Below, piece by piece: positions 1-6,015 of a DNA stretch of 6,015 nucleotides. Origin of the DNA: Methylomicrobium sp. (GTDB lineage: Bacteria > Pseudomonadota > Gammaproteobacteria > Methylococcales > Methylomonadaceae); assembly GCA_007135635.1 (NCBI GenBank), contig SLIO01000371.1:1-6015 (forward strand), given 5' to 3'. Below the pieces are notes generated by a model. The model did not search any database and had not been told where the DNA came from. It worked only from the letters and a program-made list of their open reading frames with translations. The number at the start of each line of letters is the position of its first letter. The stretch's first letter is position 1. The position numbers and the translations under genes were made by a program.

Positions 1-1
1 A

Positions 2-1702
2 TTCAGTGTCGGCTTATTGCCGGCCAAGGATAAGTCGATTATTTGCCGATTGTTCAACATTGCCGAACAAATCGAGGATGCGGTTCCGCGTGCGTTAGAC
101 CCTGCCTTAGCATATCCTGTGGATTTATTGCTGTGTAACGACGAAGCGGTCATCTGGACGGTTTTGATCGGTGAAGCGCCTTTCATCACGATGCGCCAGC
201 ATACTTATGAAAAAAAACCGTTACGGGAGCAAGTAAACGAATTTATTGCCAGTATTCCCAATCTATCCAAACTCAAACCCTTCGAATTGACGGTCACGAC
301 CGAAAAAGGCCAGCATATCGAGACCGCCGTCACCGGTGTGTTGGTCATTGAAAACGATATCGAAACGCTCGCCGCGAATCTCATCAACGAATCTATATCA
401 TCACAAGACGGCAAATTATCGGCAATTTTTTTGGCGCCTTCATCGGTCATGGAGTTTCTCAATTTCTTGATGATCGCGATTTATTGCAAGCTTCGCGCGG
501 TCAGTCATTTACCGAAAGCGGTCGGTTATATCAAGAGCGCCACGTTGGAATTATCCAGCCCCAATAGCTTTTCGTATGCGATCGACAGCCGGCAGCGCAA
601 AGCCGAACGTATCTCGTTGAAAACCATTCCTCAAGGCATTGCGATCAACGTTGGCGAACGCTACAAAGCCGTGCATAAAGTCATTCATGACGACGCGAAG
701 GACACGGCCAAAATTAAACCGCTCAGACATAGCGCAGAGCATGTTAACCGCTTAAAAAAGAGAATGCCTTTCTTCTCGACCGCGGTCGAGTCCGATTTCA
801 AGGATTTGTTTTTGATGCTACGCGACAACGCCAAGCTATCCGGGCCTTATATTAGCCTAATGATCTTGAGCAGCATGCTGGCAACCTTCGGCCTGTATCT
901 TAACAGTAGCCCGGTCGTCGTCGGCGCGATGGTGTTGGCGCCGCTTATGGGTCCGATCGTGTCGCTATCGATGGGCATTTTACGCAACGACAGCAAATTA
1001 CTCAGAAGCGGCATAACGGTGTTCGGCATCGGCATCGCCTTGGGTCTGTTCGTGTCGATCATTACCGCGCTACTGATTCCTTACGAACAATTAACCCCCG
1101 AAATCCGCGCCCGCTCGCAACCGAGCCTGCTGGATTTAGGCGTTGCGATCATCTCGGGCAGCGCTGCCGCCTATACGCATGCGAAGGCGACCCTGCTCAG
1201 AACGCTGCCGGGTGTCGCTATCGCGGTCGCTTTAGTACCACCGCTGTGTTCGATGGGCATCGGCATTGCCTGGTGGGACTGGAATATCATTAGCGGAACC
1301 GGCTTGTTATTTTTGACCAACTTTGCCGGCATTGCGCTCGCCGCCGCAATTACCTTTCTATTTTTAGGTTATTCGACGATATTTCGAGTCAACCGGGGAC
1401 TCGGTTTATCGCTGTTGCTGTTATTCTTAGTCAGCGTGCCGCTCTATCATTCTTTCGTCAACACCGCGGTCCACAGCCGCATTACCAACGCAATCAATGC
1501 GAAAACCTATAAGGTGAACGATAAAACGATAGAAGTCGACGATGTCGAGGTTGTGTCGATTGGCAAAAAAGTGCGCTTGTCGGTGAAGCTGCACAGTTCC
1601 GACCCGTTGGTATCGGAAGATGTCGCCGCCTTGCGCGATTACATCAGCAAACAAATAGATCGCCCTGTACTATTAGATGCGTCATTTAGTATTTTGCAAT
1701 AG
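2..1702 (+). CDS. Lipid-kinase-like domain fused to DUF389 (TIGR00341-type) membrane protein, 5'-truncated by window edge
   Basis: Inner-membrane protein of unknown function. The frame is open to the left edge, so the real start lies upstream; the TTG at 17 is only the first possible start inside the window. Residue numbers here count from that TTG. The first ~220 residues resemble the C-terminal part of the diacylglycerol kinase/YegS fold: a GLLP motif beginning just before the TTG, a stretch with the pattern ALDPALAYPVDLLLCNDEAV, a DGKL motif and a late AIDSRQRK segment where kinases carry the DGE region. The GTGN-type loop that normally follows GLLP reads AKDK here, so kinase activity is doubtful. 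Residues ~278-483 hold about seven membrane segments with DUF389 signatures VVGAMVLAPLMGPI (~300-313) and ALVPPLCSMGI (~404-414). A soluble tail of ~78 residues follows. The gene converges on hpnN. The DUF389 call is firm; the kinase relationship is inferred from pattern only. Confidence 0.85.
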   Translation, partial: FSVGLLPAKDKSIICRLFNIAEQIEDAVPRALDPALAYPVDLLLCNDEAVIWTVLIGEAPFITMRQHTYEKKPLREQVNEFIASIPNLSKLKPFELTVTTEKGQHIETAVTGVLVIENDIETLAANLINESISSQDGKLSAIFLAPSSVMEFLNFLMIAIYCKLRAVSHLPKAVGYIKSATLELSSPNSFSYAIDSRQRKAERISLKTIPQGIAINVGERYKAVHKVIHDDAKDTAKIKPLRHSAEHVNRLKKRMPFFSTAVESDFKDLFLMLRDNAKLSGPYISLMILSSMLATFGLYLNSSPVVVGAMVLAPLMGPIVSLSMGILRNDSKLLRSGITVFGIGIALGLFVSIITALLIPYEQLTPEIRARSQPSLLDLGVAIISGSAAAYTHAKATLLRTLPGVAIAVALVPPLCSMGIGIAWWDWNIISGTGLLFLTNFAGIALAAAITFLFLGYSTIFRVNRGLGLSLLLLFLVSVPLYHSFVNTAVHSRITNAINAKTYKVNDKTIEVDDVEVVSIGKKVRLSVKLHSSDPLVSEDVAALRDYISKQIDRPVLLDASFSILQ

Positions 1703-1726
1703 CTAGAAAAAACAAGCCGCTCATTT

Positions 1727-1755
1727 GCCTTGTTCTCAAGTCCGGGGAACAAGGC
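1727..1755. terminator. Hairpin in convergent intergenic gap, possible terminator
   Basis: GCCTTGTTC at 1727-1735 pairs perfectly with GAACAAGGC at 1747-1755. The stem can extend to 11 bp with one G-T wobble, leaving a 7-base loop. It starts 25 bases after the stop of the DUF389 gene. No T-run follows directly on the plus strand. On the minus strand a run of six Ts (1707-1712) lies about 14 bases beyond the stem. The position between two convergent stop codons fits a shared terminator, but the missing adjacent T-tract keeps the call weak. Confidence 0.4.
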
Positions 1756-1794
1756 ATAGACCAACAATCTTGAGCACAAAAAATACATCACCGC

Positions 1795-1819
1795 CGGACG
1801 GTTTTTTGAAAGCCGTCCG
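1795..1819 (-). terminator. Second intergenic hairpin, possible terminator of the hpnN-like gene
   Basis: CGGACGG at 1795-1801 pairs with CCGTCCG at 1813-1819. The inner TTTT/GAAA bases can extend the stem to about 11 bp, including one G-T wobble, around a 3-base loop. The hairpin lies 37 bases past the minus-strand stop codon of the HpnN-like gene. Read on the minus strand, a TATTTTTT run follows about 10 bases after the stem. It is a reasonable candidate for a rho-independent or RNA-stabilising 3' structure, though the T-tract spacing is not ideal. Confidence 0.4.
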
Positions 1820-1855
1820 AAACAATTTGAACTCGATCCCTGTCCATTTAATGCT

Positions 1856-4483
1856 TCAATTCGCTCTCTTATGAGCACAAGCCGGCAAGACCAAGGTCGT
1901 ACAGACAATAATCAATAGCAAACCGATCGATAGCAGCAAACCCATACTGGCCAAGCCCAGATGCGGCGTAAATGCCATGCTGACCAAACTGCACAAGGTC
2001 GTTAGGCTGCTGAAAATCACGCCTCGTGCCGTACTGGTTTGCAAGACACTCCGCTGTTCGTCCGGCATACTCCTCAACCGGTTCATGATGTAAATACCGC
2101 TGTCGACGCCAAGCCCGAACAACAGCGGAATCACGATGATATTCGCGAAATTAAAAGGATTATCCATGACGACCGTCGTGGCGGCAGTCAATATCGCGGT
2201 CATCAACAACGGCAACAAAATTAGAAATGTATCTTTAATACTGCGATTGACCAGCAACAAAACGAACGTGATGGCAACAAGCGCGCCGACCAAGGCTTGT
2301 TGAAAGGCCTTGACTACCGCATTGCCCGACTCGATATAAATCACCGGCAAATCGGTGGCATTCGGCGCAATTCCCCTCACTTCGGCAACGAATTGCTTCA
2401 GATTTTCGTGGTCGCCAAGGTTTTTACTCGGAAAGACTTGAACACGGAAAATGCCGTCCTTGCTGAGCCAGCGTTCGGATAAATCCTTCGGCAAGCTGTC
2501 AAGCGTCACGATATCGGCATCGAGGGCTTGCAATAGCAGATTCATCGTATCCGGCAAGGTGCCCAAGAGATTGTTTTGCAAGCGGCTCAACATGCTTTCT
2601 TGCTCCGGCAATGATTTCGATTGCAATTGAAGCAAAAAACTCTCCAAAGCGTGACGCAGCCTCAAAAAATTGCCAATCAATTCGCTATCGGGATGATCCT
2701 GTAAATGCTGTTCGATTCGATTTTTAAATTGTGTCAAGGCCGTCAAATGATTGTCTACACTGTCTTGCTGCAACGGCGGAAACGTAGCGAAGCGAAAACC
2801 CATCAGCAAAGCCAACTCCTGAAACATATCGAGCTTTATTTCTTGATCCTCCGGAATGAAGTCGAAGATCGTCAGCGCCGATTCGACCGATGGCAAACGA
2901 TTCAATTGCTGTGCCTTATCCCGTGCTTCGGACTCGCTGTCCGCCAATATCGTCAAGGTCATCGGCGATGTCTGTTTGGTTTCCAGCAACTCTAAAAAAG
3001 TAGCAACAGATTCGCTTTTCGGGTCGCGCAAGTTCAAGGGATTGAAATCGAATCGCACTTGCGTCAATAAACCTAAACCGGCGAGCGTTAAAGCGAGCGC
3101 CATCCATTTAATGCGCAAATGATGCCGCATCGGAATCTCGTAAACCCAATCCGGAAAGGTGCTTTGAGACAGCTTACCTCCAGGCTTGAGGGGAAACAGC
3201 TGTAACAATGCCGGCAATACCGTTACCGACACGACTAAAGCAATAAACATCCCCCCGCCGGCAATCACGCCGAGTTCGGAGACCCCGGTATACGCGGTCG
3301 GAACGAAAGAAAAAAAACCGACCGAGGTCGTCACGGCGCAAAGCATGATCGACGGTCCGACTTTGCGCACGGCTTGAATCAGCGCTTGTTGTTGCGGGAT
3401 CTGTTGTTGCAAAAACTCTTGGTAGCGCAAACTGAGCTGTATCGTATAATCGACGCCGATGCCGATATAAAGCACCGCGAACGACACCGAAATCAAATTC
3501 AAATGCCCGACCGCCACGGTGGCAAATCCAGCGGTCAACACCAAGCCCATCAACAACACGGTAAAGGTAATGAGCACCAATTTCACCGAGCGCAAGCCGA
3601 TAAACAAGGCCGTACACACCAGAATCATCGAAAAAAACGAAGCCATTTGCGCACTGCGCTGAACGCTTTCCATTTCGTCATGTTCCAACACAACCTCACC
3701 GGTCAAACGTATCGACACATCGGGAAGCGCCTGTTTAGCGTTCTCGACAATCACGCGAACGCTCTGCAGGGCTTTTTCGCTCGGAATCAGCGCCGTGAAA
3801 TCAAGCACGGGCTTCAACAAAATGAAGCGTTTCGTGCTCAATAAGTCCGACTCATCGCTCAACATCAATTGTTGCCATGACAGGCGGATATCGCGGTCAT
3901 CGAGCAAGCCCTCGCTCACATGAGAAACATTTTCCAATAAGGGATTCAAATCGATCGGCAACTCGCGGTCCTCGGCAGTCAAGGCCAGCCCGATGATATC
4001 CAAGAAGCTTTTCAGCGTGTTATCGCTCGATAATGCGCCGATAAAGGGTTGCGCTTCGATCAAATTCGCGGCCAATTCATTGAGCGTTTCGAGATCCAGA
4101 TAAAGTAAGCCATGACGATCGAAAAACGCCCCCTCTCCCGGCGCATAAACCGACTCGACTTCTTCAGTTTCCCGTCTAAACCGCTCCCCCAGGTACGCAA
4201 CCGCCTGCGCAGCCCTTTCCGGCGTCTCGGCATCGACCACGACAAGAATGGCCTCTTCGTCCTGCGGAAAGGTTTCCAGAAAACGGGCCCGGTCCTGCAA
4301 AAACGGCAACTTTTTCGACAATATCTCGGTCGTGTCGGTGTTTATACCGAGATTATGAAAGGTGTAGTGCAAACTGAATCCGCAAGCGATCAACAATAAA
4401 ACTATGACCGTTTTCGGGAACTGAATCAAAAAGGCTTCCAAACCAGCAAAAATGCTGCCGAGTTTTTCTGATAATTTCTTCAT
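1856..4483 (-). CDS. hpnN: HpnN-like hopanoid transporter, RND/MMPL superfamily
   Basis: Complete 875-residue RND-superfamily protein, the usual HpnN size; HpnN is known to be needed to move hopanoids from inner to outer membrane. Layout is the classic duplicated 1+5 / 1+5 pattern: membrane helix ~24-41, periplasmic domain ~42-279, helices ~281-297, 302-326, 328-351, 376-397 and 404-430, helix ~459-474, second helical periplasmic domain ~475-728, then five helices ~730-868. Each half keeps the acidic RND motif in its fourth helix: GIGVDY (Asp345) and GLGVDSGIYIMNRLR (Asp794). HpnN-like signatures in the first periplasmic domain are LVVVDAETPE (~80-89), GAFFDRHGLLYLDL (~118-131) and AQPFIGALSSD (~144-154). 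The ATG at 4483 is preceded by GGGTGA three bases upstream, an acceptable though close ribosome site, and an N-terminal helix follows it properly. No other hpn or shc gene is visible. The RND family is certain; the HpnN subfamily rests on recalled motifs, and a general MMPL exporter is the alternative. Confidence 0.85.
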   Translation of the reverse strand: MKKLSEKLGSIFAGLEAFLIQFPKTVIVLLLIACGFSLHYTFHNLGINTDTTEILSKKLPFLQDRARFLETFPQDEEAILVVVDAETPERAAQAVAYLGERFRRETEEVESVYAPGEGAFFDRHGLLYLDLETLNELAANLIEAQPFIGALSSDNTLKSFLDIIGLALTAEDRELPIDLNPLLENVSHVSEGLLDDRDIRLSWQQLMLSDESDLLSTKRFILLKPVLDFTALIPSEKALQSVRVIVENAKQALPDVSIRLTGEVVLEHDEMESVQRSAQMASFFSMILVCTALFIGLRSVKLVLITFTVLLMGLVLTAGFATVAVGHLNLISVSFAVLYIGIGVDYTIQLSLRYQEFLQQQIPQQQALIQAVRKVGPSIMLCAVTTSVGFFSFVPTAYTGVSELGVIAGGGMFIALVVSVTVLPALLQLFPLKPGGKLSQSTFPDWVYEIPMRHHLRIKWMALALTLAGLGLLTQVRFDFNPLNLRDPKSESVATFLELLETKQTSPMTLTILADSESEARDKAQQLNRLPSVESALTIFDFIPEDQEIKLDMFQELALLMGFRFATFPPLQQDSVDNHLTALTQFKNRIEQHLQDHPDSELIGNFLRLRHALESFLLQLQSKSLPEQESMLSRLQNNLLGTLPDTMNLLLQALDADIVTLDSLPKDLSERWLSKDGIFRVQVFPSKNLGDHENLKQFVAEVRGIAPNATDLPVIYIESGNAVVKAFQQALVGALVAITFVLLLVNRSIKDTFLILLPLLMTAILTAATTVVMDNPFNFANIIVIPLLFGLGVDSGIYIMNRLRSMPDEQRSVLQTSTARGVIFSSLTTLCSLVSMAFTPHLGLASMGLLLSIGLLLIIVCTTLVLPACAHKRAN

Positions 4484-4722
4484 AAATCACCCATTGCGAC
4501 GCTTTTTTGCTCAGTTTGCAATAGTTCAACGAACTTGTCGAATAGATGCGATTGAACAAATTTTCCACGAATGACTTGATATGAAATTAAGTGATTTTTT
4601 TGGCTTCGCATCCACTCCCTGCGAAAACCCGAAAGACGCGTGACGCCGGAGCGTCACGACCTAATCGACACGCGAAGTCTATAACTCGTTTCTATCTTGT
4701 ATCCTATGAATCGACCAAGAAT
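4484..4722. other. Intergenic region upstream of the hpnN-like gene
   Basis: This 239-base gap separates the stop of the OmpA-like gene from the start of the HpnN-like gene, both on the minus strand. I see no credible gene in either direction. It should hold the hpnN promoter, but I find no convincing paired -35/-10 boxes. The only strong structure is the hairpin at 4639-4658. An imperfect dyad around 4525-4542 (TTCAACGA against TTGTCGAA, six of eight positions symmetric) lies about 40-60 bases before the hpnN start and is too weak to call an operator. Confidence 0.5.
4639..4658 (-). terminator. Perfect 8-bp hairpin after the OmpA-like gene
   Basis: CGTGACGC and GCGTCACG form a perfect 8-bp GC-rich stem around a CGGA tetraloop. 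It lies about 65 bases beyond the stop codon of the minus-strand lipoprotein gene, so it can end or protect that transcript. On the minus strand it is followed by a broken pyrimidine stretch (CGTCTTTCGGGTTTTC), not a clean T-run. The same hairpin would also fit a dispersed REP-like palindrome; one window cannot separate the two readings. Confidence 0.45.
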
Positions 4723-5583
4723 TCATCGTGGATAATTATATTGCTGCTGCGGATAACCGGGTTGTTGCGGATATTGTTGAGGATAACCACCCTGCGGTTG
4801 CTGAGGATAGCTTTGTTGTTGGGGATAGCCCTGTTGCGGGTAACCTCCCTGTGGTTGCTGAGGATAATTCTGTTGCTGCATACCCCCTTGAGGTTGCTGC
4901 TGAGGATTAGCTCCTTGAGGTGCAGCGCTTTGAGTAGCGACGATGGACAATTCAACGCGCCGATTTTGGGCGCGATTATCGTCGCTGGTATTCGGGACTT
5001 TCGGCATCGACTTCCCCATCCCCTTTTGTGTTATCCGGGCATAATTGACCCCGTGCTGAACCAAATAATTCGAAACGCCACCTGCCCGTTGATCGGACAG
5101 TTTGAGATTATAACTTTCGCTACCGATATCGTCGGTATGTCCGGTAACAGTGATGTTGGATTCGGGATAATGATTCAAAACATTGGCAACCGAATCCAGA
5201 GCTGACATCGCCTGGGGTGTCAATTGCGCGGAGTCGAAGCCGAACGTAATGCTGCTCGGCATCGTCAGGTTGAGTGTATTTTCCGAACTTCTTTGTATTT
5301 CGATGCCGGTACCCTGCAAGGATTCGCGCATCTCTTGTTCTTGATTATCCATATACAGACCGACCGCAGCACCGACCGCGCCTCCGGCCAATGCCCCCAG
5401 ACCTGCATTTTTCCAGTCATTACCGCCGAATAAAGTACCGGCGCCGGCGCCTACCGCCGCGCCAATGCCTGTTCCCATCGCGGTCTTGCTCATTCGGGAT
5501 TGCCCGGAGTAAGGATCGGTCACACAAGCCGACAAAAGTACGGAACTAACAGCCAGTATTAGACATTTATTTTTCATGAACAT
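4723..5583 (-). CDS. OmpA-family outer-membrane lipoprotein with glycine zipper and Tyr/Pro/Gln-rich tail
   Basis: 286 residues, predicted outer-membrane lipoprotein binding peptidoglycan from the periplasmic side. Residues 1-19 are a signal peptide ending in lipobox LSAC, with the lipidated Cys at 20; Val at the +2 position does not act as an inner-membrane retention signal. A glycine-zipper stretch follows (~37-76, many GxxxG steps such as GIGAAVGAGAGTLFGG), as in YiaD-like proteins. The OmpA C-terminal domain spans ~112-216: FGFDSAQL, TVTGHTDDIGS, LSDQRA, GMGKSMP and NRRVEL. Asp151 and Arg166 match the two residues known to contact diaminopimelate in OmpA. The last ~66 residues are low-complexity (about 26 Gln, 14 Pro, 9 Tyr, 9 Gly). 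Two ATGs, at 5583 and 5577, are possible starts; a GAGA lies 4 bases before the first and 10 before the second, and both give a good signal peptide. The nearest upstream feature is the long inverted repeat at 5611-5799. The product type is firm; no specific gene name can be assigned. Confidence 0.9.
   Translation of the reverse strand: MFMKNKCLILAVSSVLLSACVTDPYSGQSRMSKTAMGTGIGAAVGAGAGTLFGGNDWKNAGLGALAGGAVGAAVGLYMDNQEQEMRESLQGTGIEIQRSSENTLNLTMPSSITFGFDSAQLTPQAMSALDSVANVLNHYPESNITVTGHTDDIGSESYNLKLSDQRAGGVSNYLVQHGVNYARITQKGMGKSMPKVPNTSDDNRAQNRRVELSIVATQSAAPQGANPQQQPQGGMQQQNYPQQPQGGYPQQGYPQQQSYPQQPQGGYPQQYPQQPGYPQQQYNYPR
4774..4866 (-). repeat. In-frame imperfect tandem repeat coding the YPQQ-rich tail
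   Basis: Two 36-base copies, at 4774-4809 and 4831-4866, encode the identical 12-residue peptide YPQQPQGGYPQQ, with copy starts 57 bases (19 codons) apart. They match at 31 of 36 bases, and all five differences are silent. Shorter YPQQ units fill the gap and continue to the C-terminus. Identical peptide with silent drift suggests either selection on the peptide or an older duplication. Repeats of this type can change length by slippage in whole codons. Confidence 0.75.
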
Positions 5584-5610
5584 AGATTCTCATAGATAAA
5601 TTTGAAGTAA

Positions 5611-5799
5611 TTAAGGAATATGCACGAAATAACTTATACAAGCAGTAGGCTTTGTGGCGGTTTGGTGACTCGCTTGACAGGACGCCGTGAATACGTCCGT
5701 GTAGGCTTGACGACGGCTATCCCTGCCGCCGACACCTGTCAATCGAGCCACCAAATCCCCTTCTAACCGTTGTCTAAGTTATTTCATGCTCGTTCTTAA
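5611..5799. repeat. ~189-bp imperfect inverted repeat, probable MITE or dispersed palindromic element
   Basis: The two ends are inverted copies. The outer arm at 5611-5641 matches the reverse complement of 5769-5799, with a shared core GAAATAACTTA and flanking TTAAG, few mismatches and one single-base gap. An inner arm at 5661-5681 matches the reverse complement of 5735-5755 at 19 of 21 positions. The centre holds further short pairings (GGACG 5680-5684 with CGTCC 5694-5698; CGGC 5714-5717 with GCCG 5725-5728). It has no coding capacity. TTAA occurs at both outer boundaries and could be part of the arms or a target duplication. These are the features of a non-autonomous miniature element moved by a transposase encoded elsewhere; a large structured regulatory RNA is the alternative. 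The inverted repeat itself is seen directly; mobility is inferred. Confidence 0.65.
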
Positions 5800-5835
5800 A
5801 GATGTTTTATTCGCACAGACTAAAACACTAAATTA

Positions 5836-5861
5836 AAGCTGAGCTGAATAAGCTTTAGCTT
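5836..5861. repeat. Small hairpin in the intergenic region
   Basis: AAGCT at 5836-5840 pairs with AGCTT at 5857-5861, and AGCT at 5842-5845 pairs with AGCT at 5851-5854. This gives nine pairs interrupted by a small internal loop, around a 5-base loop. The sequence is AT-rich. Its role is unknown; it could be the 3' end of a minus-strand transcript entering from beyond the right edge, but no gene end is visible to support that. Confidence 0.3.
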
Positions 5862-5936
5862 CTCGATTTTTGAGATACACCTATCGCATCAAATTTCGGT
5901 AATGGCGTAACTAAGCGCTGGGGAGGGTTCGCCAAA

Positions 5937-5950
5937 GGATTTAAAAATCC
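5937..5950. repeat. Short palindrome GGATTT-aa-AAATCC
   Basis: A perfect 6-bp stem with only two bases between the arms, so it is better read as a symmetric DNA site than as an RNA hairpin unless the inner pairs open. It sits within gene-free sequence. No regulator can be assigned. Confidence 0.3.
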
Positions 5951-6015
5951 CTTACCTTAGCGTTAAGCGAAGGACTCTCTTAGTATCGGTCAATCGAGCA
6001 ACTGAACTTTCCAAA

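Larger units (their letters stand above)
5584..6015. other. Gene-free region upstream of the OmpA-like lipoprotein gene
   Basis: No frame on either strand gives a believable gene across these 432 bases; stops are dense in all frames. The left part is occupied by the inverted repeat at 5611-5799. The right part (5800-6015) is AT-richer and contains two smaller hairpins, at 5836-5861 and 5937-5950. The lipoprotein promoter must lie here or within the inverted repeat, but no strong -35/-10 pair stands out. A TATAAG on the minus strand at about 5634-5639, inside the left arm of the repeat, is the best -10-like hexamer. Confidence 0.6.

Noticed and set aside
3174..3617. A 147-codon open frame on the minus strand inside the hpnN-like gene
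   Set aside because: It is an out-of-frame shadow of a well-supported transporter gene; its composition is Arg-rich and it resembles no known protein family.
3374..3844. A 156-codon open frame on the plus strand opposite hpnN
   Set aside because: Antisense shadow rich in His, Gln and Arg with no recognisable domain; the opposite strand codes for conserved RND membrane helices here.
4525..4542. Imperfect dyad upstream of hpnN as a regulator binding site
   Set aside because: Only six of eight positions are symmetric and no regulator gene or second copy is present in the window.
4591..5205. A 204-codon plus-strand frame across the lipoprotein gene and its downstream gap, with a Leu/Arg repeat stretch
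   Set aside because: The Leu/Arg repeats are simply the antisense reading of the YPQQ-coding repeats and adjacent sequence; the minus strand has a lipobox and a full OmpA domain.
5738..5999. The 11-mer GTCAATCGAGC occurring at both 5738-5748 and 5989-5999
   Set aside because: A repeated 11-mer is expected by chance in a window of this size, and the surrounding bases do not extend the match convincingly.
5584..6015. CRISPR array, tRNA or riboswitch in the gene-free right end
   Set aside because: There are no regularly spaced direct repeats, no tRNA-like cloverleaf and no recognisable riboswitch core; the repeats present are inverted, not direct.

Overview
The window has moderate base composition (roughly half G+C by eye) and three substantial genes. 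It also has one long non-coding stretch at the right end. The best taxonomic clue is an RND-family membrane protein with the hallmarks of HpnN, the hopanoid transporter. A hopanoid-associated gene at moderate G+C, with gammaproteobacterial-style envelope genes around it, suggests a gammaproteobacterial methanotroph (order Methylococcales). This is an inference from gene content, not a database match.

Layout: (1) Positions 2-1702, plus strand: 3' part of a gene whose reading frame is still open at the left edge. It encodes a region resembling the C-terminal part of a diacylglycerol/lipid kinase fold, followed by a seven-segment DUF389 (TIGR00341-type) membrane domain. (2) Positions 1703-1855: a short convergent intergenic gap holding two hairpins. 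(3) Positions 1856-4483, minus strand: a complete 875-residue HpnN-like transporter. (4) Positions 4484-4722: about 240 bases without a gene, containing a perfect 8-bp-stem hairpin. (5) Positions 4723-5583, minus strand: a 286-residue lipoprotein with a glycine-zipper segment, an OmpA-type peptidoglycan-binding domain and an unusual Tyr/Pro/Gln-rich repetitive tail. (6) Positions 5584-6015: 432 bases with no credible gene, dominated by a ~189-bp imperfect inverted repeat that looks like a miniature mobile element or dispersed palindromic repeat just upstream of the lipoprotein gene.

All three proteins are predicted to act in the cell envelope. The HpnN-like protein would move hopanoid lipids from the inner membrane towards the outer membrane. 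The OmpA-like lipoprotein would tether the outer membrane to peptidoglycan. The DUF389 protein is an inner-membrane protein of unknown function that may sense or bind a lipid or nucleotide through its kinase-like part. The lipoprotein gene and hpnN share a strand, but 239 bases and a hairpin separate them, so they are probably separate transcription units. I do not see a defence system, CRISPR array, tRNA or rRNA. The most unusual items are the kinase-like/DUF389 fusion, the YPQQ-type tail on the lipoprotein, and the long inverted repeat in its upstream region.
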